Shown here: piece after piece, positions 53,798 to 62,343 of the stretch
Layout of the letters: the number at the start of each line of letters is the position of its first letter
Numbering within the stretch: the stretch's first letter is position 1
Source: Planctomycetota bacterium
Lineage (GTDB): Bacteria; Planctomycetota; Planctomycetia; Pirellulales; Lacipirellulaceae
Direction: 5' to 3'
DNA length: 64,000 nt
Assembly (NCBI GenBank): GCA_029259945.1
Contig: JAJDEF010000008.1
Span: 1-64,000 of the forward strand
Made by a program: the position numbers and the translations under genes
The notes under the pieces: generated by a model
The model's input: the letters and a program-made list of their open reading frames with translations, nothing else
The model's database searches: none
Told to the model about the DNA's origin: nothing

Positions 53798-54987
53798 GTA
53801 CCAAAGCCGTCTGTGGCCCGACTTCGGTTTCGGTTCTCACCGCCGAAGGGCGAAGTGCCATCGCGGTGATTGCCGTAGCAGGGCCCCATGCCGAAAACGC
53901 CGTCGACCAGTATTTTCAAGCGGCCAATGGCCACCCGCTTCACCAACAGCCCATCGGTCGGATTGTTTATGGCCAATGGGGCGAAACAACGGGCGAAGAT
54001 TTGGTCGTGTGTCGCCGCGACGTCGGCATGGTCGAAGTGCATTGTCATGGTGGCGCCGCTTCGATTACTCAGATCATCGACCATCTCACCATCGCCGGTT
54101 GCAAACCCACAGATTGGCAGCAATGGCTGGCAGGCCAATCCAACGATTGGCTAGTGAACGAAGCCCACGCGGCACTGGCCGAGGCGACGACGTTACGAAC
54201 CGCATCGATTTTGCTAGACCAATATCACGGCGCACTTCACCAAGAAGTGATTGCGATTACAGAAACGATTCGCAAAGGAGATGAAAAACTCGCGATCGAA
54301 AAAATTCGCCGCTTGCTTCGCGACGCCGAACTGGGCAAACATCTGACGCAGCCCTGGCGCGTGGTGATTGCCGGGCGTCCAAATGTCGGCAAGAGCAGCC
54401 TAATCAACGCCATCGTAGGCTACCAGCGAGCCATCGTCTTCGACCAGCCTGGCACAACACGCGATATCGTGTCTGCAACCACCGCCATCGAAGGTTGGCC
54501 CGTCAAACTAAGTGACACAGCCGGTTTGCACCAGACCGTCGATGCGCTAGAAAACGCGGGAATCGCACTCGCACACCAACAACTCGCAGAAGCAAACCTA
54601 GTGATTTGGGTCTTGGATGCCCAGGAACTCAAGCAACGAGCGGCTGAGTCGATCGTTGCGATTGTCGGCCGTCAACTAGAGGCCGCAGGCGTAGAGACAC
54701 CCAGGAAATCGATACTGGTGGTCGTCAACAAAATTGATCTTCTGGACTCATCCGTTGCGGCAGATGCAAACTTGATTGCAATAAGCGCAATCGTCGGCAC
54801 TGGCTTAGAACTTCTGCTGAAGAGAATCACAGATGCTTTGATACCGCATTTGCCGACTGCTGGAACCGCCATCCCATTTACTCAGCGCCAGGTTTCGCTT
54901 CTCGAACAGGCCCTTGATAGCTGCTGTCAGGGGCATCGAGTGCTAGCAGAGTCACTTCTCGCCAAACTCTTGGCCCCAAGTGAATAG
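53794..54987 (+). CDS. MnmE/TrmE-like GTPase lacking the C-terminal cysteine motif
   Basis: MnmE with MnmG modifies U34 of certain tRNAs. This protein (397 residues, usual ~450) has a TrmE-N-like domain (SVLTAEGRSAIAVIAVAG, VEVHCHGGAAS), a helical part, and a full G domain: GRPNVGKSSL, QPGTTRDIV, DTAGLH, NKID. The N-terminal DTIxAxATPxGxGGIGxxRxSG segment is replaced, and the protein ends ESLLAKLLAPSE without the CxGK motif that supplies MnmE's catalytic cysteine. It is probably a divergent paralogue of unknown role. The start is a GTG at 53794 overlapping coaX by four bases. Confidence 0.8.
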   Translation: MSTKAVCGPTSVSVLTAEGRSAIAVIAVAGPHAENAVDQYFQAANGHPLHQQPIGRIVYGQWGETTGEDLVVCRRDVGMVEVHCHGGAASITQIIDHLTIAGCKPTDWQQWLAGQSNDWLVNEAHAALAEATTLRTASILLDQYHGALHQEVIAITETIRKGDEKLAIEKIRRLLRDAELGKHLTQPWRVVIAGRPNVGKSSLINAIVGYQRAIVFDQPGTTRDIVSATTAIEGWPVKLSDTAGLHQTVDALENAGIALAHQQLAEANLVIWVLDAQELKQRAAESIVAIVGRQLEAAGVETPRKSILVVVNKIDLLDSSVAADANLIAISAIVGTGLELLLKRITDALIPHLPTAGTAIPFTQRQVSLLEQALDSCCQGHRVLAESLLAKLLAPSE

Positions 54988-55194
54988 CAGGGCGCCAGCA
55001 TTGCTTGCGCAGAACCCCGCAATTCGTTTTTTTCGTACATTCAGCATATTTGCTACAGAGCGAGTAACCTGCGATGTCGATAACGGAAGATGGCAAGGTG
55101 CGCGAATCGAGCGCTAGGCCGTGATTCAAGCCGGCAAAAGAAAAACGGCGACTTTGGAGGGCCACCCGGCCCGACAGCAAACAGGGGAATTCCC

Positions 55195-57336
55195 ATGCGG
55201 CAGAAAAATTCGATCTATCGGCGCTGTGTAAGCCTAGCTGTCAGCGCAGCTTTATTTGGCGTATTCGCGCTGGCCGGCACCGCAAATATTTCTTGGGCGG
55301 AGGAAACGGTCGGAAATATCGAAGATGATTGTGCAGATCGCCAGTCAACCGAGAAATCAATTCTTGTCACTTCCAGAAAGCAGAATCGCGCTGATGCCCA
55401 ATCGATAGTGAACACGACGAATGGGTCAAGAAGTGCTCGGCTCAAGCCCACTGCGAATGTCTCTCCGGCGGTGCCCGATCTTGCCGAGTCGGAAGTGACA
55501 GGCGTACCCGACTTGGTCGAGCCAATACGGGTTGCTGCGTTGCCTAAAAAGGTGATCGCAAGAAAAAGAAAAGTAGCCCAAGCTCCACCTGCGAAGCTCT
55601 CGTCTGAGGTGCTCAGTTTCAATGGCATTACGCCAGGTATCTCCGATCGCCGTGACGTTTTTCGTGAGTGGGGCAATCCTCATAGCGAGTCGACCACGGC
55701 AGAGACATTGATGTATCGCTTCGATCGTCTACGGTCGGTGCGTGTGAAATTCGATGGAAACATTGTCGACGCCGTGATTGTGGCACTCGATCAGCCGATG
55801 TCGACCAAGGAGCTTACGCGCAAGCTAGGTTTAGAGGCGGTTCGCCCTGCCATTTTAACGAACAAAGTCGGTGCCCCGATTGCCCAAGTTTATCCAGAAC
55901 GAGGCGTCGTCATGCGTTTAGCAAGCGCCGACCAAACCGTATGGGCAGTCGATGGGGACGACTTTTCTGAGTCAGAACCAGATACCAGCTCTCAGGTGAT
56001 TAAAGTCGTCATTCAACCGATCAAGGCGGGGGGCTTTCTATTACGCGCAGAAAACAACCGCCGCAACGATCTCACCGCTTGCTTAGAAGATTTGGAGCAG
56101 GCATTGATGTTGGGCCGCACCTCTGCTCGCGTCCAATGGCTACTATCCGATGTTCATCTCACGCTAGGCCAAGCGGTGACGGCTGAACGTTATGCGGCCG
56201 AAGCAATCGAGATCGAGCCTCGCAACCATCGTTATCGACTGCACTATGCGAAATGTCTCCGTCAACTAGCTCGTTATGAAGTGGCGGTTGAGCAGGTTCG
56301 CGAGATTCTAGAGACACCCGGCATCGAGCCGCTCGTTCGTGCGCTGGCCCTCCATGAGATGGGGCATTTGGCAGCGGTCGGCTCGAAAGACGTGGCTCGG
56401 CGAGCCGTGTCATTACATACCAAGGCCATCGAAATTGCCGACAAACTGACTCTTGGCAACGACGCGAATGTCCGTCAGATTGCGAACGAATTATTGGTCG
56501 AAGCGCACCTAGCGATAGCCGTTGGCGTCGCGAAAGGCGATTGGGAAGAAAAAAGCAAGATCGTTCCGCAGTGGATCGAGCGAGCTTCGGCACTCTCCGA
56601 AGAAATGATTGCTGCGGAGCCGAGCAATTTACCCTTGCGTCTGCAGGTAGCGGTCAGTGCTTTAGCGGCAGCAGCCAGTTTTGAGCAGCCAATCGACCCG
56701 TTGCTTTGGGTCGAAGAAGCAGAGGATACCGCACAGAAGTTGAAAGAAAATACCGACGACGAGTTGCTTCGAGATCAATACGATTGGCAGCTTGGTTTGG
56801 TCTATTTTCAGGCCGCTCAGATAGAGCACCGTCGCAGCGAGCCGCAAAGTGCCGAGCGATTAGGCGATCTTGCCGATCTCAAGCTCAGCGCACTTGCAAA
56901 AGGTCGCGATGAACTGCCCGATACAAATTATCTGCTCGGCCGGCTCTATTTTCAGATTGGCGCTGTTCACGCCGTCCATTACGAAGATCATGTGACGGCA
57001 TGCCAGTGGTACGATCGGGCAGCAGACTTACTCCTCGACCCAGTCCCAGTCACCACGATGGCAGCACCACAGCAGCATGGCGATGCGCTAGTCAGCATGG
57101 GCGTCTCCTATTGGCAGGCCGAGCAACGCGAGCGCGCAATCGAGCTGACCAACTCGGGGGCCGATTTAATTGAAGAAGCCGTTGAGAGTGGATTGCTGAA
57201 ACAAATTGCTTTGGAAGTGCCCTATAGCAACCTGTCGGCCATGTACGAGGTTCAGGGCGAAAGCGCACCAGCCGCCAAATACTCGAAGCTGGCCAGCAAG
57301 ATTTCTGGAGCAGCGTCGTCAAGCAAGCGTCGATAA
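55195..57336 (+). CDS. secreted TPR-repeat protein with BamE/OmlA-like N-terminal part
   Basis: This 713-residue protein has a signal peptide (RRCVSLAVSAALFGVFALAG, cleaved near SWAEE), then a disordered stretch to about residue 140. A small alpha/beta domain follows (FNGITPGISDRRDVFREWGN, MYRFDRLRSVRVKFDGNIVD) that looks like an OmlA/SmpA fold, and then TPR-like helices from about residue 300 to the end (ARVQWLLSDVHLTLGQAVTA, AERYAAEAIEIEPRNHRYRL). The role is not known; TPR proteins of this size often scaffold envelope complexes. ATG 55195 follows CAGGGGAATTCCC and starts the signal peptide; an upstream frame start at 55090 lacks support. Confidence 0.7.
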   Translation: MRQKNSIYRRCVSLAVSAALFGVFALAGTANISWAEETVGNIEDDCADRQSTEKSILVTSRKQNRADAQSIVNTTNGSRSARLKPTANVSPAVPDLAESEVTGVPDLVEPIRVAALPKKVIARKRKVAQAPPAKLSSEVLSFNGITPGISDRRDVFREWGNPHSESTTAETLMYRFDRLRSVRVKFDGNIVDAVIVALDQPMSTKELTRKLGLEAVRPAILTNKVGAPIAQVYPERGVVMRLASADQTVWAVDGDDFSESEPDTSSQVIKVVIQPIKAGGFLLRAENNRRNDLTACLEDLEQALMLGRTSARVQWLLSDVHLTLGQAVTAERYAAEAIEIEPRNHRYRLHYAKCLRQLARYEVAVEQVREILETPGIEPLVRALALHEMGHLAAVGSKDVARRAVSLHTKAIEIADKLTLGNDANVRQIANELLVEAHLAIAVGVAKGDWEEKSKIVPQWIERASALSEEMIAAEPSNLPLRLQVAVSALAAAASFEQPIDPLLWVEEAEDTAQKLKENTDDELLRDQYDWQLGLVYFQAAQIEHRRSEPQSAERLGDLADLKLSALAKGRDELPDTNYLLGRLYFQIGAVHAVHYEDHVTACQWYDRAADLLLDPVPVTTMAAPQQHGDALVSMGVSYWQAEQRERAIELTNSGADLIEEAVESGLLKQIALEVPYSNLSAMYEVQGESAPAAKYSKLASKISGAASSSKRR

Positions 57337-57520
57337 CGATACGTATTCCCTTCTCGGGGAATTCCACCGAGTCGACTTTCAATCCCGCCCCGTAGGGCCC
57401 CCTCTTTGCGAAACTCTTGTTTCGCCGTTGTCGTCGAGTTCTCCTGCAGAATCGTGCCCGCCCGGGCCTTGCCACGGGTTGGCAAAACACGATACTAAAG
57501 GTTCCCTAGTTTTCCAAGAA

Positions 57521-57603
57521 GTAGGGTGGGTAGTTCGGCTGGCGCAAAGGGCATGAAGATCAAATAGATTCATTCGCCAGCAGGTTTACCCACCTTTTTG
57601 AGC
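57521..57603. repeat. 83-base palindromic repeat, left of tpx
   Basis: GTAGGGTGGGTAGTTCGGCT and GGCG at the left pair with CGCCAGCAGGTTTACCCACC at the right (GGTGGGTA / TACCCACC and CTGGCG / CGCCAG). A closely similar copy follows tpx at 58194-58275, in the same orientation. Confidence 0.8.
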
Positions 57604-57623
57604 CGCAACTGAAAGGTCTTGCC

Positions 57624-58151
57624 ATGTCACGCTCCGAAGCCGTTACTTTTGCAGGAAACCCACTCACACTCGCCGGCGAAGCCGTCAGCGCCGGTCAAGC
57701 AGCACCCGACTTCAAACTCCATTTCTTCGAAGGCGGCATGAAAGAAATCACCCTGGCCGACCTAAAAGGCAAGCCAGCTTTTTTAAGCGTGGTTCCGTCG
57801 CTTGACACAGGGGTCTGTGCCATACAAACCAAGAAGTTCAACGAATCGTTGGGCGAGTTAAACGATTCGATCACCGCCTTGACCATCAGCCTCGACCTGC
57901 CTTTCGCTATGAATCGTTTCTGCGGAGCAGAGAACATCACCAACCTTCGTTCGGCGAGCGATTACCAAGACCGAACCTTTGGCAACAATTGGGGCACTTT
58001 GATCGAAGAACTAAAAATCCTCACCCGAGCAATCTTTGTCCTGGATGCCGAAGGCAAAGTAACCTACGCCGAATACGTGCCCGAAGTCACTCAAGAACCA
58101 AACTACGACGCAGCACTCCAAGCATTGAAGGCTCAGTTGTCAGTCGCCTAG
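57624..58151 (+). CDS. tpx: thiol peroxidase Tpx
   Basis: Tpx (175 residues) is an atypical two-cysteine peroxiredoxin that reduces lipid and other hydroperoxides with thioredoxin. The peroxidatic cysteine is in PSLDTGVCAIQTKKFNESL (family PSLDTxVC) and the resolving cysteine in NRFCGAENI. FAGNPLTLAGEAVSAGQAAP DF at the start is typical. Twenty bases after one copy and 43 bases before the second copy of an 83-base palindromic repeat, so the gene is bracketed. Shine-Dalgarno GAAAGG upstream. Confidence 0.93.
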   Translation: MSRSEAVTFAGNPLTLAGEAVSAGQAAPDFKLHFFEGGMKEITLADLKGKPAFLSVVPSLDTGVCAIQTKKFNESLGELNDSITALTISLDLPFAMNRFCGAENITNLRSASDYQDRTFGNNWGTLIEELKILTRAIFVLDAEGKVTYAEYVPEVTQEPNYDAALQALKAQLSVA

Positions 58152-58193
58152 AGACCATTCAACCATCTTGGCCGAAGGCCTTAGCCCAGTTGA

Positions 58194-58275
58194 AGTAGGG
58201 TGGGTAGTTCTGCTGGCGCACAGGACGTAAACATTAAATAAGATGCATTCGCCAGCAGGTTTACCCACCTTTTGA
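58194..58275. repeat. 83-base palindromic repeat, right of tpx
   Basis: AAGTAGGGTGGGTAGTTCTG and CTGGCGCA pair with TTCGCCAGCAGGTTTACCCA CC. Same orientation as the copy at 57521-57603; the central ~30 bases differ most. Confidence 0.8.
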
Positions 58276-58302
58276 GCTACACACCAAAGCAGGAAAAAAG
58301 AT

Positions 58303-58363
58303 CACCACAGAGGACACAGAGCAGCACGGAGTGCCCAAAACTTTTCTCGGTGTTCTCCGTGGT
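58303..58363. repeat. inverted repeat of the ACCACAGAGGACACAGAG type
   Basis: ACCACAGAGGACACAGAGCA and TTCTCGGTGTTCTCCGTGGT are imperfect reverse complements around a 20-base centre. Half of the same motif lies near 46729. It looks like a dispersed palindromic repeat. Confidence 0.55.
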
Positions 58364-58464
58364 TCAATAAATAAGTTGAAATTTATTTTTACTAGTCACG
58401 ACTTTGCAGTCGTCCTTAGCAGATTACAAAAATCAAACAGGTAAAAACCAGAGGATTATTAATC

Positions 58465-59055
58465 ATGGGATGTTTAGTTCAACAACCGGCACCAGACTTT
58501 CGGGTCCAGGCCGTGATGCCCGACGGTTCGTTCAAGGCAGTCTCGCTAGAAGATTACCGAGGCCAACATGTAGTACTGTTCTTCTATCCGCTCGATTTCA
58601 CGTTTGTTTGCCCCACCGAGATCATCGCCTTCTCCGATGCAGAGGCGGAATTCAAAAAACGTGGTGTTCAGCTACTAAGTTGCTCGGTCGATAGTCACTT
58701 TACGCATTTGGCCTGGCGTAATACCTCTCGCAACGAAGGCGGTCTTGGGGATATCCAATTTCCTATGTTGGCCGACCTCAACAAGCAGATCGCCGAAAAC
58801 TATGGCGTGCTACTCCCGAGTGGCCTTTCGCTACGAGGACTGTTCCTCATCGACAAAGAAGGTCTCGTTCGTCATCAGGTGGTCAACGACTTGCCCTTGG
58901 GACGTAGCGTCGACGAAGCGTTGCGTATGGTCGACGCATTGCAATTCTTCGAAGAAAATGGCGAAGTTTGTCCCGCCAACTGGAAGAAAGGCGATCTCAC
59001 CATCAAGCCAAGCCCCGAGAAAAGTCGGGAGTACTTCGAGAAAGCAAATGCTTAG
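58465..59055 (+). CDS. typical 2-Cys peroxiredoxin (AhpC/Prx1 type)
   Basis: This 196-residue enzyme reduces H2O2 and organic peroxides. The peroxidatic cysteine is in [14 protein letters not shown] and the resolving cysteine in [11 protein letters not shown]. Both GGLG ([11 protein letters not shown]) and the C-terminal YF (REYFEKAN) are present; together they mark the overoxidation-sensitive, signalling-competent form. Reductant is thioredoxin or AhpF, neither of which is nearby. ATG 58465 follows AGAGGATTATTAATC. It forms a stress-defence group with tpx and the following cytochrome c peroxidase. Confidence 0.94.
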   Translation: MGCLVQQPAPDFRVQAVMPDGSFKAVSLEDYRGQHVVLFFYPLDFTFVCPTEIIAFSDAEAEFKKRGVQLLSCSVDSHFTHLAWRNTSRNEGGLGDIQFPMLADLNKQIAENYGVLLPSGLSLRGLFLIDKEGLVRHQVVNDLPLGRSVDEALRMVDALQFFEENGEVCPANWKKGDLTIKPSPEKSREYFEKANA

Positions 59056-59103
59056 GACGCGGAATGGTTGACCTGTGTCATTTGCCGTAAGGGAGGAGCA
59101 ACC

Positions 59104-60501
59104 GTGGGTAGATTTCTTGCTATCGTGATTGTGTTGGTGGCGATCGCATTGGTCGTCAACAACTTTCTTCCCCAGGTTGATCAACCAGCGGAGCAAAATG
59201 CGCCGCCCACGAGCAACTCAGGCACCCCACCAACCGAGACGACTGAACCACATAGCCCAGCCGTCTCGGCTGGAGTGCCCCTCGCTGACGACGCAGAGAC
59301 CCCCCAAACGCAATTTACGGTCACGGCCGTGAGTGAAAAAGTCATGCTCGGTAGCGCTGAGCTGATTGCGGGAATTCCCGGTGAAGGCGAACTAACGATC
59401 GAGCAGATTGACGCTTGGTTGGCCGATCCGAGAAACTCCTTGTTGCTCAAGCCAACATTGCCCCTGGGTCTCGCTGTAGGTGCCGCAGAAATAAAAGGCC
59501 TCGAGGCCAATCCGCTGACTCGCGCGAAGATCGAACTAGGACGCCAACTCTACTTCGACACTCGCCTGTCGGCAGACAATACCGTGAGTTGTGCAACTTG
59601 CCATGACCCCGACCAAGGCTATGCCAAAGATACCCAGTTTGGAGTCGGCATCGAAGGACAAGAAGGCGGCCGCAATTCGCCGGTCGCCTACAATCGCATC
59701 CTCAGCGGCCCGCAGTTTTGGGATGGTCGTGCCCCTTCGCTCGAAGCTCAGGCCGTCGGCCCCATTGCCAACCCCATCGAGATGGGCAATACCCATGAAG
59801 CTTGTGTCGAGACCCTCCAAGGCATCGAGGGCTACCAAAAGCAGTTTTCCGCGATTTTTGAAGATGGAGTCACGATCGATAATGTCGGTCGTGCTCTTGC
59901 GAGTTTCGAGCGCACGTTGGTCACCGGCCCTGCGCCTTGGGACTATTACCAAGAGCTAACTGCCTTTGAAAAATCGTACGCCGACGATATCGTTGATCTT
60001 GAAGAATTGAAGGACGAAGACGAGGATCTGTACAACGAATACATGGCCCGCAAAGCATCCAGCGATGCCCACCCCATTAGCGAAAGTGCGGCACGCGGGG
60101 GCGACCTCTTTTTCAGCGACCGAGCGGGCTGCACCGCCTGTCACGTCGGTGCGAACTTCACCGACGAGCAATACCACAACCTGGGCGTCGGCATGGAAGC
60201 CACGGAGCCAGACGTCGGACGTTTTTCAGAAACCAACGATGACAAAGACCGCGGCGCATTCAAAACGCCGACAGTCCGCAATGTTTCGACCACCGCACCA
60301 TATATGCACGATGGTTCGCAGAAAACGCTGACCGAAGTGGTCGAGTGGTACGCCAAGGGCGGACATCCCAACGACCATCTCAGCGAAAAGGTGAAGAAGC
60401 TCGAGTTAAGCGAGCAAGACAAGCAATATCTGGTGGCGTTCATGACCGAGGGCCTGCTCGGCGAGTTGCCTCAAGTCGCGAGAGGCCGTTTGCCAAAATA
60501 A
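59104..60501 (+). CDS. di-haem cytochrome c peroxidase (CcpA/MauG family)
   Basis: This 465-residue periplasmic protein reduces H2O2 with electrons from small cytochromes or oxidises other substrates. It has an N-terminal membrane anchor or signal (FLAIVIVLVAIALVVNNFLP), then two haem c sites, C163-A-T-C166-H167 and C343-T-A-C346-H347. The later PYMHDGSQKTLTEVVEWYAK supplies the Met-region typical of the family. GTG 59104 is chosen because GGGAGGAGCAACC precedes it; an ATG at 59068 lacks this. The linker before the first haem contains residues HSPAVSAGVP (50-59) encoded by an inserted REP-like repeat at 59251. Confidence 0.9.
   Translation: MGRFLAIVIVLVAIALVVNNFLPQVDQPAEQNAPPTSNSGTPPTETTEPHSPAVSAGVPLADDAETPQTQFTVTAVSEKVMLGSAELIAGIPGEGELTIEQIDAWLADPRNSLLLKPTLPLGLAVGAAEIKGLEANPLTRAKIELGRQLYFDTRLSADNTVSCATCHDPDQGYAKDTQFGVGIEGQEGGRNSPVAYNRILSGPQFWDGRAPSLEAQAVGPIANPIEMGNTHEACVETLQGIEGYQKQFSAIFEDGVTIDNVGRALASFERTLVTGPAPWDYYQELTAFEKSYADDIVDLEELKDEDEDLYNEYMARKASSDAHPISESAARGGDLFFSDRAGCTACHVGANFTDEQYHNLGVGMEATEPDVGRFSETNDDKDRGAFKTPTVRNVSTTAPYMHDGSQKTLTEVVEWYAKGGHPNDHLSEKVKKLELSEQDKQYLVAFMTEGLLGELPQVARGRLPK
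59251..59280 (+). repeat. REP-like copy inside the cytochrome c peroxidase gene
   Basis: Head CATAGCC, arms CCAGCCG / CGGCTGG (loop TCT), tail GAGTGCC. It is read in frame as HSPAVSAGVP, with no stop, because the head TAG is out of frame here. Confidence 0.75.
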
Positions 60502-60519
60502 TTCAACCCGACCGTTGGT

Positions 60520-61002
60520 TTATCGAGCCGGACCATCCTGGTCTGAATCAACAACGTGTGCATCGACCACACGTCCCTCGACAACGTTTTCGTCCCTCGA
60601 AAAAACGTCGCCTTGGCTTTGCCAACTGGTGCTCGTCTGTACTTGCATATGCTTGGCGAACCAAAGCTGCAAGCCTCTGCGTATCCCCGCTCGAAGAGGC
60701 GGAATGAGCAGCGAAAGGCCAAGTACGTCGGTAATCACACCTGGGGTAATCAGCAGCACTCCAGCCACCAGGATCAGCACCCCATCGCCAAGTGCCTTGG
60801 CCGGGAGCAGCCCCTGGCGCATCTCGTTCTGAATACGGGATATCGCTTGCCAACCCTGCCATCGCGCTAAGCTAGCGCCGACAATGCCGGTCAGCAATAC
60901 GATCAAAACCGTCGGCAGAAACCCAAACACACCGCTAAGCTGAAACAAAAGCCACAGCTCGACCAACGGCATCAAAGTGAATAGTAGAAATAGTGGCAAC
61001 AT
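60520..61002 (-). CDS. fxsA: FxsA-family membrane protein
   Basis: FxsA (160 residues) is a small inner-membrane protein whose overexpression relieves F-plasmid exclusion of phage T7 in E. coli; its own role is unclear. Two hydrophobic N-terminal segments (LPLFLLFTLMPLVELWLLFQ, FLPTVLIVLLTGIVGASLAR) and the third VLILVAGVLLITPGVITDVL GL are the family hallmarks. The last residues DSDQDGPAR and the TAA stop lie in a degenerate REP repeat, so the original C terminus has probably been replaced or extended. It is convergent with the cytochrome c peroxidase gene, with 18 bases between. Confidence 0.85.
   Translation of the reverse strand: MLPLFLLFTLMPLVELWLLFQLSGVFGFLPTVLIVLLTGIVGASLARWQGWQAISRIQNEMRQGLLPAKALGDGVLILVAGVLLITPGVITDVLGLSLLIPPLRAGIRRGLQLWFAKHMQVQTSTSWQSQGDVFSRDENVVEGRVVDAHVVDSDQDGPAR
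60521..60547 (+). repeat. degenerate REP copy in the fxsA 3' end
   Basis: Head altered to TATCGAGCC, arms CGGACCA / TGGTCTG (one wobble) around TCC, then GAATC. Read on the minus strand it encodes the FxsA end. Confidence 0.75.
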
Positions 61003-61053
61003 TTGGTCGTCTCAAAGTTGGTAGAAAATAAAAGAACCACGCAACGGGCTCCG

Positions 61054-62343
61054 CTACCCTTCACTTCGCTTTCTGCGTCGACGTCCGCGAGGGGCAAACA
61101 TCGTCTGAACAGCCGCGATTCCTTCCACCAATCGCTCCACGTCTGACGGCTGATTGTAAAGATAGAAACTAGCACGTGTGCTCGCAGTAATCCCCAGCAA
61201 CGTGTGCAACGGCTGGGTGCAGTGGTGCCCCGCACGCACGGCAATGCCAAACTGATCGTTGAGCACCTGCGCAAATTCATGGGCATGAATCTTCTCGAAA
61301 ACAAAACTAATCAGTCCGGTTCGGTGTTCTGGCCCCGGGCCAAGGATGGTTAAGCCCTCGATCTTCGAAAGCGCCTCGTAGGCCATTTGTGTCAAATAGT
61401 GTTCATGGCGCCCAATGGCATCAAGGCCAATCGCATTCAGGTAGTCGATTGCCGCCGACATCCCAATGGCCGGCACAATCGGTGGAGTGCCAGCCTCGAA
61501 TTTGGCAGGTAACTCTGCAGGGGTAAAGCTATCGAGTCGCACCTCGTTAATCATGCTCCCCCCACCAAGAAACGGCGGCATCGCATCAAGCAACGATTCT
61601 TTGCCATAAAGAATGCCGACCCCCGAGGGCCCCAGCATTTTGTGCCCACTAAAAGCAAGAAAATCTACGTCCGTGCCGCGAACATCGGTGGGAAGATGGG
61701 GCACACTCTGGGCCGCGTCGACCAACACCAACGCCCCCGCATCGTGGGCCTTAGTCGTGATTTCGTCGATTGGGTTGATGGTTCCCAAAGCATTTGAAAT
61801 CGAGGCGACCGCGACCAATTTCGTGCGATCGGTCAGCAGCCGATCGAACGCCTCCATGTCGAGTCGACCCTCTTCGGTCAACGGGACATGGCGCAGCACG
61901 GCGCCCGTCTGTGCAGCGATTTGTTGCCAAGGAACGAGGTTGGAGTGATGCTCCATGACGGTCAAAAGTATCTCGTCGCCCGGTTTTAGATTCGCCCCTC
62001 CCCAGCTACGCGCCACCAAATTGATCGATCCCGTGGTGCCTGAAGTAAAGATGATCTCGCGCGCATGTTCGGCGTTGAGAAGACCGCGAACCTTCTCACG
62101 AGCTTCTTCATAGAGTTCGGTGCTGCGCTCGCTTAGCGTGTGAATGCCCCGATGGACATTCGCGTAGTCATGCTCATAAACATTACGAATGGCATCAATC
62201 ACTTGCGCAGGCCGTTGCGTACTCGCGGCATTGTCCAAAAAAACGAGTGGGTGGTTCTCCAAAACCTGGTTGTGAAGAATTGGAAAGTCGTCGCGTAAAG
62301 ATTCTGGCAACAGTGCCGTGGGGTCAAGGGCTGCAGTGCTCAT
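61054..62343 (-). CDS. sufS: cysteine desulfurase SufS
   Basis: SufS (429 residues) is a PLP enzyme that takes sulfur from cysteine for Fe-S cluster assembly. Seen: FLDNAASTQRPAQVIDAI, FTSGTTGSINLVARSWG, EHHSNLVPWQ, the PLP lysine in AFSGHKMLGPSGVGILYG, and the catalytic cysteine loop VRAGHHCTQPL. It is a type II (SufS/CsdA-like) enzyme. ATG 62343 is set by the GGAGGAGACCGATTC Shine-Dalgarno and overlaps the sufU stop by four bases; the longer frame up to 62412 is rejected. Confidence 0.94.
   Translation of the reverse strand: MSTAALDPTALLPESLRDDFPILHNQVLENHPLVFLDNAASTQRPAQVIDAIRNVYEHDYANVHRGIHTLSERSTELYEEAREKVRGLLNAEHAREIIFTSGTTGSINLVARSWGGANLKPGDEILLTVMEHHSNLVPWQQIAAQTGAVLRHVPLTEEGRLDMEAFDRLLTDRTKLVAVASISNALGTINPIDEITTKAHDAGALVLVDAAQSVPHLPTDVRGTDVDFLAFSGHKMLGPSGVGILYGKESLLDAMPPFLGGGSMINEVRLDSFTPAELPAKFEAGTPPIVPAIGMSAAIDYLNAIGLDAIGRHEHYLTQMAYEALSKIEGLTILGPGPEHRTGLISFVFEKIHAHEFAQVLNDQFGIAVRAGHHCTQPLHTLLGITASTRASFYLYNQPSDVERLVEGIAAVQTMFAPRGRRRRKRSEG

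Larger units (their letters stand above)
58152..58464. other. intergenic region tpx to peroxiredoxin gene
   Basis: No gene is seen. It contains the second 83-base palindromic repeat and an inverted repeat of the ACCACAGAGGACACAGAG type. Confidence 0.6.
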
